Assembly (NCBI RefSeq): GCF_036898095.1 | Contig: NC_090763.1 | Coordinates: 58,074,231-58,138,230, forward strand | Origin: Palaemon carinicauda | Lineage: Eukaryota; Arthropoda; Malacostraca; Decapoda; Palaemonidae | DNA: 64,000 nt | Reading direction: 5' to 3' | Notes under the pieces: generated by a model | Database searches by the model: none | The model's input: only the letters and a program-made list of their open reading frames with translations | What the model was told of the DNA's origin: nothing | In this document: positions 45,340 to 56,866 of the stretch, in pieces | Layout: every line of letters starts with the position of its first letter | How positions within the stretch are numbered: position 1 is the stretch's first letter | Made by a program: the position numbers and the translations under genes

Positions 45340-45455
45340 GTTTTTAGAGATGATGGTCTTGAGTGCTGATCATATGTATGTATAGTCAGTCTCTAGGACA
45401 TCGTCCAGTCCTTTGCCTTTGCTATTCATGAGCCACATTTAAACCTTTAAACTCC
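45340..45455 (+). mobile_element. SINE fragment
   Basis: GTGCTGATCATATGTATGTA and following bases to ATTTAAACCTTTAAAC align with the middle and 3' part of the SINE at 54,051-54,384 (read on minus). Confidence 0.65.
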
Positions 45456-45463
45456 ACATTTTG

Positions 45464-45465
<2 letters not shown>

Positions 45466-45509
<44 letters not shown>

Positions 45510-46231
45510 GCCAAGCTACAACCCTAGTTGGAAAAGCAAGATGCTATAAGCCCAAGGGCTCCAACAGGGAAAAATAGCCCAGTGAGGAAAGGAAATAAAG
45601 AAATAAATAAATCAACAATATATCATTCTAAAAACAGTAACAGCGTCAAAACAGATTATGTCCTATATAAACTATTAACAACGTCAAAAACAGATATGTC
45701 ATATATAAACAATAAAAAGACTCATGTCAGCCTGGTCACCATAAAAACATTTGCTCCAACTTTGAACTTTTGAAGTTCTACTGATTCAACTATCCGATTA
45801 GGAAGATCATTCCACAACTTGGTAACAGCTGGAATAAAACTTCTAGATCACTGTGTTGTATTGAGCCTCATAATGGAGAAGGCCTGCTGTGTTGTATTGA
45901 GCCTCATGATGGAGAAGGCCTGGCTATTAGAATTAACTGTCTGCCTAGTATTACGAACAGGATAGAATTGTCCAGGGAGATCTGAATATAAAAGATGGTC
46001 AGAATTATGAAAAATCTTTTGCAACATGCATAATGAACTAATTGAACGACGGTGCCAAAGATTACAGATGGTATGATTTTTGGAAATCAATAAGTATACA
46101 TTACATTGTTTAACCGGTGAAATATGCCACAGCTGTTTAAATTCAAGCACATTGCATGGAAATGGAATGATGTATTGCCAGTAATTACACGGAAAGCGAC
46201 TTGAAGACCAAAACACACGCACCATATGCAC
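45466..46231 (-). mobile_element. LINE 3' part with (TAA)n tail and decayed ORF2 end
   Basis: Reading on minus: NLWHRRSISSLCMLQKIFHN, then LPGQFYPVRNTRQT, FSIMRLNTTQ, a stop, SRSFIPAVTKLWNDLPNRIV, ESVELQKFKVGANVF and a stop at 45,722. This is the RT C-terminus of a non-LTR retrotransposon. A 39-bp internal tandem duplication (TGTGTTGTATTGAGCCTCAT at 45,852 and 45,891) adds a repeat. The 3' UTR ends in the (TAA)n tail at 45,466-45,509. Confidence 0.85.
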
Positions 46232-46582
46232 AATTTACATATACGACATCTGTTAGTAAACCTAACGCTTAGTGCATAATGTCTATGAAAAAAAAAAAAA
46301 AAAAAAAAAAAAAACTCACCTCAAGTCGGATATAACGTGCAAGTAGAACATTTGAATCTATAATTAAAGTTGGCAGTTTCAAAATGTTCAAGTATATTCA
46401 TGAGGGAGTTTTATTTAATACGAAAGATAATTCATGATATACCTACAGTACATATGTATTGTAGTGAGAAACATAATCAAGCATAATCTTAGATGAACCA
46501 AAAAGCTTGTACTATATAGAAATAAAAATCTATACATTTTCAGTGACTATTGATTATCAATTATTATCAGTAAATCAGTAAA
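46232..46582. other. Unassigned sequence with an A-run
   Basis: A26 near 46,290. No gene recognised. Confidence 0.4.
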
Positions 46583-47318
46583 GTCTATTTAGTAAGAAAA
46601 ATCACCCAAGATACATTAGTCTATTTAGTTAACAAAATCACCCAAGATACAATAGTATATTTAGAAAACAAAATCGCCTAAGGTACAGTCACCTATTTAG
46701 TGAACAAAATCGCCCAAGATACAGTAATCTTTTTTGTAGGTTAAACAGAATTGCCAAAGATACAGTAGTCTATTTAGTAAGCAAAATCACTCAAGATCCA
46801 GCAGTATATTTAGTGAACAAAATCACCCACGATACAGTAGTCTATTCTGTAAAAAAGATCACCCAAGATACAGTAGTCTACTTAGTAAACAAAATCACCC
46901 AAGATACAGTAGTCTATTTAGTAAACAAAATCACCCAAGATACAGTAGTCTATTTAGTAAACAAAATCACCCAAGATACAGTAGTCTATTTAGTAAACAA
47001 AATCACTCAAGATCCAGCAGTATATTTAGTGAACAAAATCACCCAAGATACAGTAGTCTATTCAGTAAAAAAGATCACCCAAGATACAGCAGTCTATTTA
47101 GTAAACAAAATCACCCAAGATATAGTAGTCTATTTAGTAAACAAAAGCACCCAAGATACAGTAGTCTATTTAGTAAACAAAATCACTCAAGATACAGTAG
47201 CCTATTTAGTAAACAAAATCACACAAGATACAGTAGTCTATTTATTAAACAAAATCACCCAATATTCAGTAGTCTATTTAGTAAACAAAATCACCCAAGA
47301 TACCGTAGACTATTTAAG
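46583..47318 (+). repeat. 36-bp minisatellite, left array
   Basis: About 20 units built from GTCTATTTAGTAAACAAAAT plus CACCCAAGATACAGTA. Since 36 = 12 codons the frame stays open and yields a spurious 171-residue ORF of VVYLVNKITQDT repeats. Confidence 0.95.
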
Positions 47319-47415
47319 AATGGTTTAATCCATACGATGATACGAATAGAAAGAAGGTGAAAATTAGTCTTTCAGAAGCGAACATCTCTCCAGACTTTTG
47401 ATAACTTAAACAGTC

Positions 47416-47691
47416 TTTTTAATTTTCTTTTTTTTTTCTTGTCACATTCGGTCCTGGTCTAGACAAGAGCTTAGAATAGACTTACCCTTGTCTTCTAAGG
47501 AAAAAAATACTGAAAAAGGAATGGAAGGAGTAATGTTTTGGGCAATAGTAATGTGGTACATTCATGGAATGAGATGATATATTCCTTGTAAAGTCCATGC
47601 GAAGTTCTGTTCCAATAGTTAATCAAACATTGTCTTAGAGTTCAGTTTAGTAAAATTGGTAATTATCTCACTACAAACACAGTAACTGCCA

Positions 47692-47768
<77 letters not shown>

Positions 47769-47802
47769 TAATAATACTGATAATAATAATAATAATAATA
47801 CC

Positions 47803-47856
<54 letters not shown>

Positions 47857-48219
47857 CTTTATTTCAGCAAAAATGGCATGTACAGAGTTACAATAGGGTT
47901 ATATTGTTATTACACTTATGACACCAGTAAAAAAAAAAAAATTAAGAAATGCAAAAACACCAGTGATTGCAACCTATCATTAACAAATTGCGAACCGAAT
48001 TCAAAGGTCAAGAGCATGTGAAATGTTCATTGTAAAAGATAATACCAAAAATATACGTGAAAAATAATACGGTAACGGATAGATGCAGATAATAAAAACA
48101 AAATTAAAACAACAATATTCGAAAACACACGATTTCATTCACCATTGTGTCCAAACGATTTGGGAGAAACTAAGGCTTTTAATCCAGACAAAGTCTTAAA
48201 CGACTTCGAGGAATTTGTT
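47416..48219. other. Spacer between the inverted arrays
   Basis: Contains an imperfect (AAT)n tract (47,696-47,856) followed by CTTTATTTCAGCAAAAATGG, and no protein frame of note. Confidence 0.6.
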
Positions 48220-48312
48220 GACTGCTTAAGTCATCAAAAGTCTGGAGAGAAGTTCGCTTCATAAAGACTAATTTTCACCGTCTTTCGGTTCTCTATGGAT
48301 TAAACCTTGCTC

Positions 48313-49716
48313 AAATAGACTACTGTATCTTGGGTGATTTTGTTTACTAAATAAACTACTGCATCTTTGTTGATTTTGATTACTTAATAGAATACTGTAT
48401 CTTGGGCGATTTTATTTACTAAATAGACTACTGTATCTTGGGTGATTTTATTTACTAAATAGACTACTGTATCTTGGGTGATTTTGTTTACTAAATAGAC
48501 TACTGTATCTTGGGTGATTTTGTTTACTAAATAGACTACTGTATCTTGGGTGATTTTGTTTACTAAATAGACTACTGTGTCTTGGGTGATTTAGTTTACT
48601 AAATAGACTACTGTATCTTGGGTGATTTTGTTTACTAAATAGACTACTGTATCTTGGGTGATTTTGTTTACTAAATAGACTACTGAATCTTGAGTGATTT
48701 TGTTTACTAAATAGACTACTGTATCTTGGGTGATTTTGTTTACTAAATAGACTTCTATATATTGGGTGATTTTGTTTACTTAATAGACTACTGTATCTTG
48801 GGTGATTTTGTTTACTAAATAGACTACTGTACCTTAGGTGATTTTGTTTATTAAATAGACTACCATATCTTGGGTGATTTTATTTTCTAAATAGACTACG
48901 GTATCTTGGGTGATTTTGTTTATTAAATAGACTACCGTATCTTGGGTGATTTTATTTTCTAAATAGACTACGGTATCTTGGGTGATTTTGTTTACTAAAT
49001 AGACTACTGTATCTTGGGTGATTTTGTTTACTAAATAGACTACTGTATCTTAGGTGATTCTGTTTACTAAATAGACTACTGTATCTTTGATGATTTTGTT
49101 TACTAAATAGACTACTGTATCTTTGATGATTTTGTTTCCTAAATAGACTGCTGTATCTTGAGTTATTTTGTTTACTAAATAGACTACTGTATCTTGGTTG
49201 ATTTTGTTTCCTAAATAGACTACTGTATCTTGAGTGATTTTGTTTACTAAATAGACTACTGTATCTTGGGCGATTTTGTTTACTAAATAGACTACTGTAT
49301 CTTGGGCGATTTTGTTTACTAAATAGACTACTGTATCTTTGATGATTTTGTTTACTAAATAGACTAATGTATCTTTGATGATTTTGTTTACTAAATAGAC
49401 TACTGTATCTTGGGCGATTTTGTTTACTAAATAGACTACTGTATCTTGGGTGATTTTATTTACTAAATAGACTACTGTATCTTGTGCGATTTTGTTTACT
49501 AAATAGACTACTGTTTCTTGGGTGATTTTGTTTACTAAATAGACTCCTGTATCTTGGGTGATTTTGTTTACTAAATAGACTACTGTATCTTGGGTGATTT
49601 TGTTTCCTAAATAGACTACTGTATCTTGGTTGATTTTGTTTCCTAAATGGACTACAATACCTTGGGCGATTTAGTTTACTAAATAGACCACATTATCCTG
49701 GACGATCGTGTTTACT
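48313..49716 (-). repeat. 36-bp minisatellite, right array (inverted)
   Basis: About 39 units of the same repeat in opposite orientation (TTGGGTGATTTTGTTTAC, then TAAATAGACTACTGTATC). Variants such as TTTGATGATT and a paired ACCGTATC/ACGGTATC higher-order pattern near 48,860-48,990 show local amplification. Confidence 0.95.
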
Positions 49717-50530
49717 ACCAGCGTTCAACATACGTAAATTAACCGTACCTTGTTTTAAAAAGCAGAACAAAAATATACTGAAAGACGCTAAGCTTTAAAT
49801 GATTTCTGTATAAAATAATCACATACACAAACGAATTCACAAAAAAAAAAAAAGAGAAATGGAAATATATTATTTCATAAAAGGAGTAAACGAAAAGTAA
49901 ATGACTCATCACTCATCTATTCGATATTTGTTCCACTTTATCGTAAACCATTTAATCGACGCCAATGGAACTCAGGGGGAGCTTATTGTAAAGACAGGGG
50001 TAGGGGACCCCCGGGGAGAGAAGGGGGAGGGGATGGAGTGTTCGAGTTTGTGTTGGGGGAGTGGGGGGTGGGGGTTCTGTTGTTTATTGAATCGGAGCAC
50101 TCCATCAATCACCGTCTCAACAACAAAGTTTAAATTGGGGTCTCAAAAGTCAACTTCATTAAGGCGCCGTCCGAAACCGCCAGAAACCTCAGTAAACAGA
50201 CGTAAAAAGGCGAAGATTTTCAATGTTCGTTTCATTCATTTACTTTTTCTTTTCTATTTTTAACTTTTTTTTTTATCTATTTTGGGTTTATGCTTCATCC
50301 TTTCTTGTCTCTTTTTATCTTTTTCGTTATTTTATTTGTTTTGATTTGATTTTTCATTCTTATGGGAAATGATTTCTATATATATATTTTTTTTTTATAA
50401 AATATTATCAGATCTTATTTCTAGATTTTCTTTCTTAATTTCAAAATCACAAATTTATACACTACTAAAACAACAACAACAACAACAATACCACCTATTA
50501 CAACCACTGCAACTACTGTATTATTACTGC

Positions 50531-50586
<56 letters not shown>

Positions 50587-50857
50587 TATAATTAATTAAT
50601 TAATTTCCGCTACGACGTAGTTTTTAAAAGAAATTCATTATAATTGATAAAAAAATAATCCTCAAAATTTTTCGTAATTATTGTCTAGAACATCAACTTG
50701 AAAACTTAAACCTATGGGAAGTTGACTCGTAAAAGTAGAAAGGTTTCTCATATACTCATCCATCGGTAAATTAACAAATTTTTTCACATTTTTTATTCAA
50801 TTATGAATGGTCTATTAATCTGTAATTTCTAGGCAATTTAAATAACTTCCATCTGTG
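49717..50857. other. Less repetitive stretch without a recognised gene
   Basis: The ORF at 49,901-50,263 plus (120 residues) begins MTHHSSIRYLFHFIVN but is Gly-rich in the middle from a G-run and has no domain. An (AAT)n tract lies at 50,531-50,584. Confidence 0.45.
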
Positions 50858-51146
50858 ATGAAGTTGTGGAATGATCTTCCTAATCGGGTAGTTGAATCAG
50901 TAGAACTTCAAAAGTTCAAACTCGCAGCAAATGTATTTATATTGAACAGGTTTGCATAAGTCCTTTTATAGTTTATAAATCAAATATGTTTTAATGATGT
51001 TAATGTTTTCAAAGTATTTTATTTTAATTTTCATTACTTCTTATATCGTTTATTTCCTTATTTCCTTTCCTCATTGGCCTATTTTTCCCAGTTGGAGCCC
51101 TTGGGCTTATAGCATCTTGCTTTTCCAACTAGGGTTGTAGCTTAGC

Positions 51147-51210
<64 letters not shown>
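50858..51210 (+). mobile_element. LINE 3' end with (TAA)n tail
   Basis: Short ORF2 end MKLWNDLPNRVVESVELQKF, then KLAANVFILNRFA and stop at 50,957. The 3' UTR carries TTGGAGCCCTTGGGCTTATA and TTCCAACTAGGGTTGTAGC, then TAATAA repeats (51,148-51,211). Confidence 0.88.
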
Positions 51211-51211
<1 letters not shown>

Positions 51212-51519
51212 TGACATCAAACGGAGGAAAGAACTCTTTGGGCTCTGTTGCATATCTTAAATGAAAAAATATGAGGAAATGATGGAACGAAATAGCTGAT
51301 TTAGGTATATGAATTTAGAATTTCTTCAGGTCAAGTCAGGTTCTGGGGTGAGGCCTAGCCTTTACAACGGCGCCTCCAAAGTTTATCTTCTTGTACTGTT
51401 TTGTCTTTTCTTCCACATCAGGTTTAATACTTCTTTTTTCTTTTCTATATTTGTTTCACTAAATAAAAATAATCCTATTATTTTCTTTAGGTCTTCCTCG
51501 TAGGGTTGTTGTAGCTCAA

Positions 51520-51765
51520 TTACTTCATTCCTTTCTTTTCTATATTCCTGGCAAAACAATAAAAATGTATCAAATCTTCCTCCTCATTTACACAAAAATT
51601 ACAGTTTACATTCCCCTCATTGTGTCTATTTATAATATTTAGTCTTAACGTATTAGTTCTTGCTCTAAAAGATATCACTGAAGCAAATGTATTGTCATAA
51701 AGTAACTCTTCTTTCATTTCTTTCTTCCACGTTCTATATATTTCTAAGCTCACTTTTCTTTTAAC
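51520..51765 (-). pseudogene. LINE ORF2 C-terminal fragment with Cys/His motif
   Basis: Minus strand: SFRARTNTLRLNIINRHN, then NCNFCVNEEEDLIHFYCFAR. C-x2-C-x8-H-x2-C after an EE-D run is the usual C-terminal motif of I/Jockey-like elements. Truncated. Confidence 0.7.
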
Positions 51766-52424
51766 TTGCCGGTAAAAATCGACAGTGCTGGCAGCACAGG
51801 TGACTCTGTATAAGAGCCTAAGGGTGAAAGGAGTATTTTCCTTTAATCAAGACAGTTCTTTCAAAAAATATAAATTAAATGAAGCAGGGAGATATCCATT
51901 CCTAAGTTTATTTTGAGTCTATCAGATTAAAGGAGAGGAAAATAGTGTATGGATAATTTGAAAGCAATAATAGCTAACATCCGCGTAGTTTTCTAGGTCA
52001 CTTTAAAAAATACATTTTAGAAGAGTCGAGTCTACTGTAGAATAGTACAATTTAATACGATTGGCATTCACTGCTCCAGGAAATCCCTTATTATCTGACC
52101 TCTTCTGCTAGAAACCTTTGGCCACAAGTTTGAGTCAACAGCATTCAATGAGTATGGATGATTATTTTTCCAGCAAACGTCTATAATCATTGTCCATCGG
52201 AAATGCATCATACGTTATGGTACGTTACATGACGCAAATTATAATAGTAGTTATTTATGAAAATATCTCTAGAAGCTTTCAGTTGGGAAAAAATGACTTT
52301 GAATTAATGACAGGATTATGATACATTCATAATCCGGACGAGTCTCTGCACTTGTAACTCTGTCAAGGTCTTTGAAAAAAATTAAAAAAATAAATGTTAG
52401 AATTAACGACAGGGCTAAAACATT

Positions 52425-52429
<5 letters not shown>
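51766..52429. other. Unassigned sequence
   Basis: No gene recognised; GGCAGCACAGGTGACTCTGT (51,791) resembles 42,066. Confidence 0.4.
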
Positions 52430-52468
<39 letters not shown>

Positions 52469-52469
52469 A

Positions 52470-52512
<43 letters not shown>

Positions 52513-52690
52513 TTGCTAAGCTACAACCCTAGTTGGAAAAACAGGATGCTATAAGCCAAGGAGCTCCAACCGGGAAAATAGCCCAGTGAGGAAAGGAAAC
52601 AAGGAAAAATAAAATATTTTGAGAAGAGTAACATTAAAATAAATATCTTCTATATATAATCTTTGTCATTATAACTCTGGCTAAATATTT
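52430..52690 (-). mobile_element. LINE 3' end with (TAA)n tail
   Basis: (ATT)n at 52,430-52,510, then GCTAAGCTACAACCCTAGTT and GCCCAGTGAGGAAAGGAAAC. It gives the uninterrupted sequence across the site where DIRS copy 2 inserted elsewhere (ACATTAAAATAAATATC). Confidence 0.85.
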
Positions 52691-52910
52691 AAAAAATAGA
52701 AATGTTCACTCAAGTTTTGAAGACTTCGTACTGATGATTAAAAATATGTGATAAAACTAATACGTGGAAAAAATATAGCTCTAGAAGAAATTATGCTAAA
52801 TAAAGGTCGATAAATCAGTAGTATTACAAATACAAAGTACTGTACCGTGTGTTTCATACACGCTAATACAATGTAATGCTGTTGCTTTTGCATGTAAATA
52901 TATTTTGTCT

Positions 52911-52951
52911 AATTATTATTATTATTATTATTATTATTATTTTTATTTTTA

Positions 52952-52994
<43 letters not shown>

Positions 52995-53013
52995 TTTTAT
53001 TATTATTATTATT
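52911..53013. repeat. (ATT)n microsatellite
   Basis: ATT repeats broken by TTTTTAT steps; ORFs of poly-Ile/Tyr here are artefacts. Confidence 0.9.
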
Positions 53014-53208
53014 TATCTCTCGCTCTCTTCCACACCAATAATAAAACAACCTGTTTAAGCCTGCCATCGCATGTTTCAGATTACTTAAACTTTTGTGACA
53101 TTGTTGCTCTCAATTGTTTGTATATAAGTTCCTTATGTGTTGAATAAACTCTACTTACATTCACCTCGCCTCTCTTTTAGTACTTAACAACCACTTCGCA
53201 CAGTACCC

Positions 53209-53404
53209 CTATAGTCCATTTCATTTAGCGAGGCAGATTTGCACCGACTTGCAACGGTGCCCTTTTAGCTCGGAAAAGTTCCCGATCGCTGATTGGTTAG
53301 AATTATCTTGTTCAACCAATCAGCGATCAGGAAACTTTTCCGAGCTAAAAGGGCACCGCTGCGAGTCGGTGCAAATATGCCTCGCTAAAAGAAATTGACT
53401 ATAG
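53209..53404. mobile_element. Near-perfect palindromic MITE
   Basis: The arms start CTATAGTCCATTTC and end GAAATTGACTATAG. They are inverse over about 85 bases with few mismatches (GAGGCA..TTTGCACCGACT; CCCTTTTAGCTCGGAAAAG), and the centre is TTAGAATTATCTTGTTC. A TA duplication is possible but cannot be separated from the palindrome. Confidence 0.85.
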
Positions 53405-53697
53405 ATACTTTGGCAAGATGAGCAACAGCAAAACAAGTAAATTTGGAAAATATTCATGTAACGGAACAACGATAAAACAAAGGGTTCCCATGTTTACTCA
53501 TACACTTTCTCAGAGTACAAAGGCTTATAAAAAGCATATGGGTAATTAACATACATAAGGTTTCCCATGGCAGTTGGTTACAGGCCATCGAAGAATGAAT
53601 TGGTTATGAGCCTCTGATGAACGAGTTATATTTCAAGAGAATCGGGGGATGGGAGATAAGTGAAGTGAGGTGGTAGGTGGGGTTATGAAAAAATTGA

Positions 53698-53700
<3 letters not shown>

Positions 53701-53772
<72 letters not shown>
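53701..53772. repeat. (ATT)n microsatellite
   Basis: Pure ATT repeat; no LINE tail sequence is attached on either side. Confidence 0.95.
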
Positions 53773-54049
53773 TATCCAAATATAATTGATACGGATAACA
53801 CAACCAAGCACAGTATATGCAAAATCAAAATAAATTTATAATTGGAAAAATTTATTCAAGATATTTATCATTAAAGATCACCACTTGCAAAAAAAGAAAA
53901 GAAAAAAAAATAATCCACGTATTTAACGTGGACGTGAATGATAAGGCAGCAATGTTCGTAAATAACAACAAACAGTAGAAGCTAAAAACTCGAAATAAAT
54001 AACATCAAGCTCCCACTTGGGTCAAACATTCGCATCATTGACTTGTAAT

Positions 54050-54050
<1 letters not shown>

Positions 54051-54080
<30 letters not shown>

Positions 54081-54384
54081 CTGCGGTAAAGGTTTAAAGG
54101 CCGCCCATGATTGGCAGAGGCAAGGGACAGTAACATTGCCCTGACCATAAATACATATGATCAGCGCCCAAGCCCCTCTCCACCCAAGCTAAGACCAAGG
54201 AGGGTCAGGCAACGGCTGCTGATGACTCAGCAAATAGACTTATAAGTTCCCCAAAACCCCCCATCCTTAGCTCACAAGGATGGTGAGGTTGCAGCAACCA
54301 AGGAAACTAACGAGTCTAAGCGAGACACGAATCACACTCTGGTGTTCACCAATTAGGGACGTTACCACATCGGCCACCACAACT
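54051..54384 (-). mobile_element. tRNA-derived-type SINE with A tail
   Basis: The minus strand starts GTTGTGGTGGCCGATGTGG; TGGCCGATGTGG resembles a pol III A box and GTGATTCGTGTC, about 35 bases on, a weak B box. The body is about 300 bases and ends in a run of about 30 A (T-run at 54,051-54,080). A related fragment is at 45,340. Confidence 0.78.
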
Positions 54385-54664
54385 CCATTCTTATCCAGAC
54401 AATTTAGAAAATCTTATCGTTAAACTTTAAATATATTGACTAAAATCATTTGTTAAGTAGCCAAAATTGGCTATTAAGTACGAAGTTTTTTACAAGGTGC
54501 TCTGAGATGCAGAGAGGAAAGTTACCGTACAGTTAATCTTTAGCAACGGAATAGTCAAAGGACTAAAGGACAGTGGTAGGGCATGATAAAAGTACAGTGG
54601 GAAAACGATGGAGAAATGAAGTATGTAGGAAAATAAGTCAATAAGAGAGCAGATTGGTCAAATC

Positions 54665-54808
54665 CGAAAATCGGCCGAAATTTTCGAAAAAATTTCAGAA
54701 AAATTTTCGGCCCGAAAATCGTCCGAAATTTTCGAAAAAATTTTCAGAAAAATTTTCGGCCCGAAAATCGGCCGAAATTTTCAAAAAATTTTCGAAAAAT
54801 TTTCGGCC
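54665..54808. repeat. 48-bp tandem repeat, three copies, internally palindromic
   Basis: Each unit begins CGAAAATCGGCCGAAATTTTCG, given here as CGAAAATCGGCC and GAAATTTTCG, and ends AAAATTTTCGGCC. Confidence 0.9.
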
Positions 54809-54892
54809 CCCCTGGGGCCCTCCCCCCAAATAGATAACGGAAAAAGGGGTGAATAAGGCAGATTGACAAAATAGTAAACGGGAAAATAAGTG

Positions 54893-55715
54893 AATAAGAG
54901 AGCAGATTGGTCAAATTAGGGATAGAATACCAAATAGTTAACAGGAAAATAAGTGAACAAGATAGAGGTTTTGTCAAATGAGAGATAGAATACCAAACAG
55001 TTAACAGGAAAATAAGTGAACAAGATAGAGGTTTTGTCAAATGAGAGATAGAATACCAAACAGTTAACAGGAAAATAAGTGAACAAGATTACGGTTTTGT
55101 TAAATGAGAGATAAAATACCAAACAGTTAACAGGAAAATAAGTGAACAAGATAGAGGCTTTGTCAAATGAGAGATAGCATACCAAACAGTTAACGGGAAA
55201 ATAAGGGAATAAGAAAGTGGATTTGCCAAGTGAAAGATAAAATACCAAATAGTTAATGAAAAAATGAGACTAAGAAGGTGGATATGTCAAATGAGAGATA
55301 GAATACCAAATAGTTAATGGGGAAATAAGTGAATAAGAAAACGTATTTGCCAAATGAGAGATAAAATACCAAATAGTTAAGGGGAAAATAAGTGAATAAA
55401 ATAAGGATTTGCTGAATGAGAGATAGAATACCAAATAGTTAATGGAGAAAATAAGTGAATAAGAAAGTGGATTTTTTTCAAGTGAGAGATAGAATACCAA
55501 ATAGTTAATGGGAAAATAGGTGAATAATATAGAGGATTTACCAAACAAGAGATAGAATAACAAATAATTAACAGGAAAACAAGTAAATAAGAAAGCGTAT
55601 TTGCCAAAATGAGAGACAGAATACCAAATAGTTAACGGGAAATACGTGAATAAGTAGAATACCAAATAGTTATTGGGAAAATAAGCGAAAAGATAGGAGA
55701 TCAGTCAAATAAAAG
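54893..55715. repeat. 63-bp minisatellite
   Basis: About 13 units around GAGATAGAATACCAAATAGT and AACAGGAAAATAAGTGAA. With 63 = 21 codons, minus-strand ORFs repeat YFPVNCLVFYLSFDKTSILF; no sign of selection on a protein. Confidence 0.92.
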
Positions 55716-55929
55716 ATACACACAATATGTTCATAAATTGTGAAAAAAAGGGTAGAAAAGAGTCAGAACAGATTTTACCTTACTGTACATGATCATGATA
55801 TGTAGGCCTAATTATTTATCAAACAATGAAAAATAGTTTATCATGTGTATTTACGATAGCTCATCGTAAATCATGGAACAGCGCAAGGTGTAGTGGCTTT
55901 TGTGGCTATCAGTCATATACCTCCATAAG

Positions 55930-56011
55930 TGTGTGGTAGTAGTAGCAGTAGTAGTAGTAGTAGTGGTAGTGGTAGTAGTAGTAGTGGTGGTAGTAGTAGT
56001 ACGGGTGTCAT
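55930..56011. repeat. (GTA)n microsatellite
   Basis: GTAGTAGTAG with GTG variants. Confidence 0.9.
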
Positions 56012-56154
56012 GTAACTTTTTATGCTTTTAAACACATTGGTTTTTTTTTTTTTTATGAAATAGACCGACCAGACCGGACATTTTACGAACAATTCAAAAG
56101 CAGCCATACTAAAATAATAGTCAAAGATGAAGAAAAAGATATATAAACCTTCTT

Positions 56155-56176
56155 AAAATTCACTTTTGTTACATTG

Positions 56177-56226
<50 letters not shown>

Positions 56227-56243
56227 ACTTTTGTTACATTGAA

Positions 56244-56282
<39 letters not shown>

Positions 56283-56299
56283 ACTTTTGTTACATTGAA

Positions 56300-56342
<43 letters not shown>

Positions 56343-56359
56343 ACTTTTGTAACATTGAA

Positions 56360-56401
<42 letters not shown>
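56155..56401. repeat. Compound repeat: four units ending in (CT)n
   Basis: TTACTTTTGTTACATTGAAG followed by 30-40 bases of CT, repeated four times with a period near 60. Confidence 0.92.
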
Positions 56402-56403
<2 letters not shown>

Positions 56404-56598
56404 ACGAACTGCCGCTCTCTCCTCCACCAATTAGCCAACAACTATGGCCTCTAATCTCCTCACATATTCAGTGAGCGAAGATGAGCTAATTGACATTTTC
56501 TGTGTAAATCGAATCGGCAGATTTCAAAAGTCTGGCACAAGCTCACACCGAGTTTTCTCTTTTTTTTTCTTTTTTTTTTTGTTGAAATTAAAACATGA

Positions 56599-56600
<2 letters not shown>

Positions 56601-56656
<56 letters not shown>

Positions 56657-56689
56657 GATATCAATAATAATAATAATAATAATAATAAC

Positions 56690-56745
<56 letters not shown>

Positions 56746-56771
56746 CATTAATAATAATAATAATAAAAATG

Positions 56772-56802
<31 letters not shown>

Positions 56803-56807
56803 CAACA

Positions 56808-56850
<43 letters not shown>

Positions 56851-56866
56851 TAATAATAATAATTTC
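56601..56866. repeat. (AAT)n microsatellite with AAC interruptions
   Basis: About 265 bases; poly-Asn/Ile/Leu ORFs on both strands are artefacts. Confidence 0.95.

Larger units (their letters stand above)
46583..49716. mobile_element. Foldback-like element with inverted 36-bp repeat arrays
   Basis: The left arm (46,583-47,415) and right arm (48,220-49,716) are inverse copies. Each consists of a 36-bp tandem array on the outside and a common 100-bp inner segment (GGTGAAAATTAGTCTTT, GAAGCGAACATCTCTCCAGAC on the left; inverse on the right). The 0.8-kb spacer between the arms holds no recognisable gene. The layout matches Foldback/Galileo-type DNA transposons, whose long inverted ends are made of short tandem repeats. 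No transposase or target duplication was identified, so the class is inference. Confidence 0.7.

Noticed and set aside
46813..47328. 171-residue ORF of 12-residue repeats
   Set aside because: It begins at GTG inside a 36-bp minisatellite; 36 is a multiple of 3, so the open frame follows from the repeat length.
48313..49716. CRISPR-like regular array
   Set aside because: Period 36 with no unique spacers between units; it is a minisatellite in a eukaryotic context.
53050..53170. Possible solo LTR (TATATAAG box followed by AATAAA)
   Set aside because: No matching partner, no TG...CA boundaries and no primer-binding site found.
54370..54384. Genuine tRNA gene at the SINE head
   Set aside because: The A box is acceptable but the B box is weak and no cloverleaf could be drawn by eye.
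54916..55665. ORFs of about 110-130 residues with 21-residue repeats
   Set aside because: By-products of the 63-bp minisatellite; several frames are open at once.
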